Shown here: in pieces, positions 62,201-64,000 of the stretch
Layout of the letters: each line of letters begins with the position of its first letter
Numbering within the stretch: the first letter of the stretch is position 1
Origin: Adiantum capillus-veneris
Lineage: Eukaryota; Streptophyta; Polypodiopsida; Polypodiales; Pteridaceae
Length of the DNA stretch: 64,000 nt
Assembly: GCA_014529385.2 (NCBI GenBank)
Contig: CM043943.1
Location: 155,989,592 to 156,053,591, forward strand
Direction: 5' to 3'
The notes under the pieces: generated by a model
Told to the model about the DNA's origin: nothing
Seen by the model: only the letters and a program-made list of their open reading frames with translations
The model's database searches: none
Made by a program: the position numbers and the translations under genes

Positions 62201-64000
62201 CTTTTTAGTATTGTTGAGTGTCGATAGCAACCAACAATCCATCCGTACTCTGTCCTTTTGACAGAGTTGCAAGTGTGTTAGCGGAAGCGTAATGCATGAA
62301 GCGGCAGAATTGAATTCACGTTACTAGCATGCCTTGCATAAAGAATGGTAAGCTCTTGCGCAGAGTGATGGCCTCAACCGCCGTGAGAACCAAAACTGTA
62401 AGTACCTTGCACAATTTAGACTGGTAGGGATTCTATGAGCTAATATCCCCTATTTTGCCAGTTCCCTGAAGCCGGGCTTCCTATAAAATTGCCAAAGCAC
62501 TTTGCTTTGCACAATGACATTAATTGCCAAGTAAAGTGTAAACAGGAAGAAACAAGAAAAACTTAAACTTGGCTGACCTGGTCGTTGTTGTAGCAACCAG
62601 TTGTCATGAAAGTTGGGAGAAAAACCCATTCCAAAACGGCCCATAGCCATATCTGCACAGACGCCCTTGTATGTCCTATACACCCGTCTGGTACATAAGG
62701 CCATAACTTGCAAAATTGAATCCACTTGCAAACACCTTGAATATTCCTTCCCCATTGTGTATGCTCATAGCATATGCCAAACATGGGGAGTCTCAATGCC
62801 AGATGCCTGGCTTGAAGCCTTGCTTCGTATAAATAATGTTGTGGTCCTAGCCGACAGAGTCGGTTGTTAAGATACAGATATCATGAAGAAAAGAATCGAC
62901 CTTGTCGAGTGATTTCAACTGAAAGTAACTAGTACTATGTGGCAAACATCCTCGGTCTGCTTTGAGAAATGGTGACAAGGAGTCGGCCATGCCGAGCAAC
63001 CTGCCGCCTTGCATCCAATCTAGCAATAGGATGCGCCAATCTCCTTGAGAGTCTGAAACATGGCAAACGTGTTATGCTTTTCCAATTATAAATATGTCCC
63101 ATATGCCAAAAGTGTATACAGGCACTTCTGTACATGAATGATCAATCCTGTTAGTCAGTCCTCCATGTCAAGAAATGGAAGTGACTAAAGTCAATACCAG
63201 CCATGCTGTAATGACAGTCAAGCCTTGCTTGATATAATTATGTCTGCTCTCATGCCAACAAATGCTATTGATGACAGATGTCATAGCAAAGAGAAGTCGA
63301 CCTTGTCGCTCATGCACATATAAATGACTGTAGCTAAATGTATATTTGATTAAGAAGTTAGAAAAATACTTCGAGTGGAGATATCTCTTACCTGCGAGAT
63401 TGGTATTCCATTGTTCGTAACAATCACCACATAATGTGGTTGAACGATGTAGAGGGATAGAAGCCATGCTTCTCCGCAACCCCAAACTCAAGGCTCTTGC
63501 CCGTTGTCCTAAAATCCACCATGCCGATCAGCAATCCAAATATGCAGAACAACGTTGCATCCATGAGCCAAACGAGCAACAGGCCTGGTTAACATGTCGG
63601 TCGACCACTATGGCTTCCTCGACATGACTTGGCCAATTCCTTTGTTAATCGGCTCCTTTGCTGATACCTGTGAGCACCGTAGCGGAGAACCATGTCCGCT
63701 ACCATATGTGGGATAATCACAGCGCGGAACCATGTCCACTACTGGCTCGGATGTTCCATACTGTATGTAATGTGACCGCCATTGATGAGACACCGTCAAC
63801 AAGTGTAGCATGCCAACATGGATGCTTTCTCAGCTTTTTGCAGAAAATTTGAGAGCCCAAGACGGTGGCCCTTGGCCCGCATGATGCCATGCAACAAGCA
63901 TGGTTCTTTTTCTCATCCATGGGGTGCGGTCGTGCATGCATAGCATGGGCTGTAGCCCTTAGCAAGAGTGGGTGCCCAAAATAGGGCGCCCAACCTTGGA
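59227..64000 (-). other. Interior of the long-LTR element, no coding domain seen
   Basis: About 4.8 kb up to the window end. All frames are short; none shows protease, RT, RNase H, integrase or gag motifs. Composition is more even than elsewhere, with words such as ACCTTGTCGxxTGATTT repeated at 62.9 and 63.3 kb and CCATGTCCGCTAC / CCATGTCCACTAC at 63.69 and 63.73 kb. As this is the 3' side of a minus-strand element, coding parts may lie further right, or the element may be non-autonomous. Confidence 0.5.

Overview
This window looks like intergenic chromatin of a large land-plant genome, and I see no intact host gene. The plant call rests on LTR retrotransposons whose primer-binding sites match plant initiator-tRNA-Met and tRNA-Asp 3' ends, on polypurine tracts next to TGTTAGC-type LTR ends, and on long GA, GT and TA microsatellites. 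A Penelope-type reverse transcriptase and a gypsy integrase with two zinc-binding modules suggest a seed-free plant such as a fern, lycophyte or moss, but this is inference; the species cannot be named from the window.

Layout. 1-2.5 kb: decayed Penelope-like reverse transcriptase on the minus strand, running off the left edge. 2590-8894: a non-autonomous LTR element (LARD-like) with two ~840-bp LTRs, a tRNA-Asp primer site, a polypurine tract and a 4.6-kb non-coding interior. 8.9-13.5 kb: microsatellite-rich DNA with amplified GT and GA cassettes. 13.5-14.5 kb: the 3' end of a plus-strand copia element. 15.4-15.9 kb: an LTR related to the one at 49.2-49.7 kb. 17.3-21.8 kb: a probable DNA-transposon territory with a broken gene (CLYC motif) and a ~1-kb foldback with a GC-rich palindromic core. 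22-23.2 kb: simple repeats.

23.4-35.1 kb: a long Ty3/gypsy element on the minus strand (element A), reading from LTR 34178-35099 through gag, a first retropepsin, reverse transcriptase, RNase H, integrase with a duplicated zinc-binding module, and a second retropepsin-like ORF after the integrase. It then has a spacer with periodic palindromes and the start of an extra ORF, where it is cut off. A second member (element B, 50.2-55.6 kb) supplies the missing 3' end: the rest of the extra ORF, the polypurine tract and the 3' LTR. Its other side is interrupted at 55645 by an element with a ~3.57-kb LTR (55645-59213) that contains a 159-bp tandem array; the interior of that element fills the window to its end.

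35.1-41.6 kb: plus-strand retroelement remains, comprising a TATA box, a 152-bp tandem array, a gag-like start, a copia primer site and a copia gag. That gag abuts a minus-strand copia pol (41.6-43.6 kb) with mutated catalytic residues. 44400-47302: a compact gag-only copia-type element with both LTRs. 49168-49659: a primer site and LTR of another minus-strand copia-like element. Everything is decayed or non-autonomous. The strongest leads are the second retropepsin in element A, the periodic TCGCGA palindromes, the foldback core, the Penelope fragment and the family at 19-20.5 kb.
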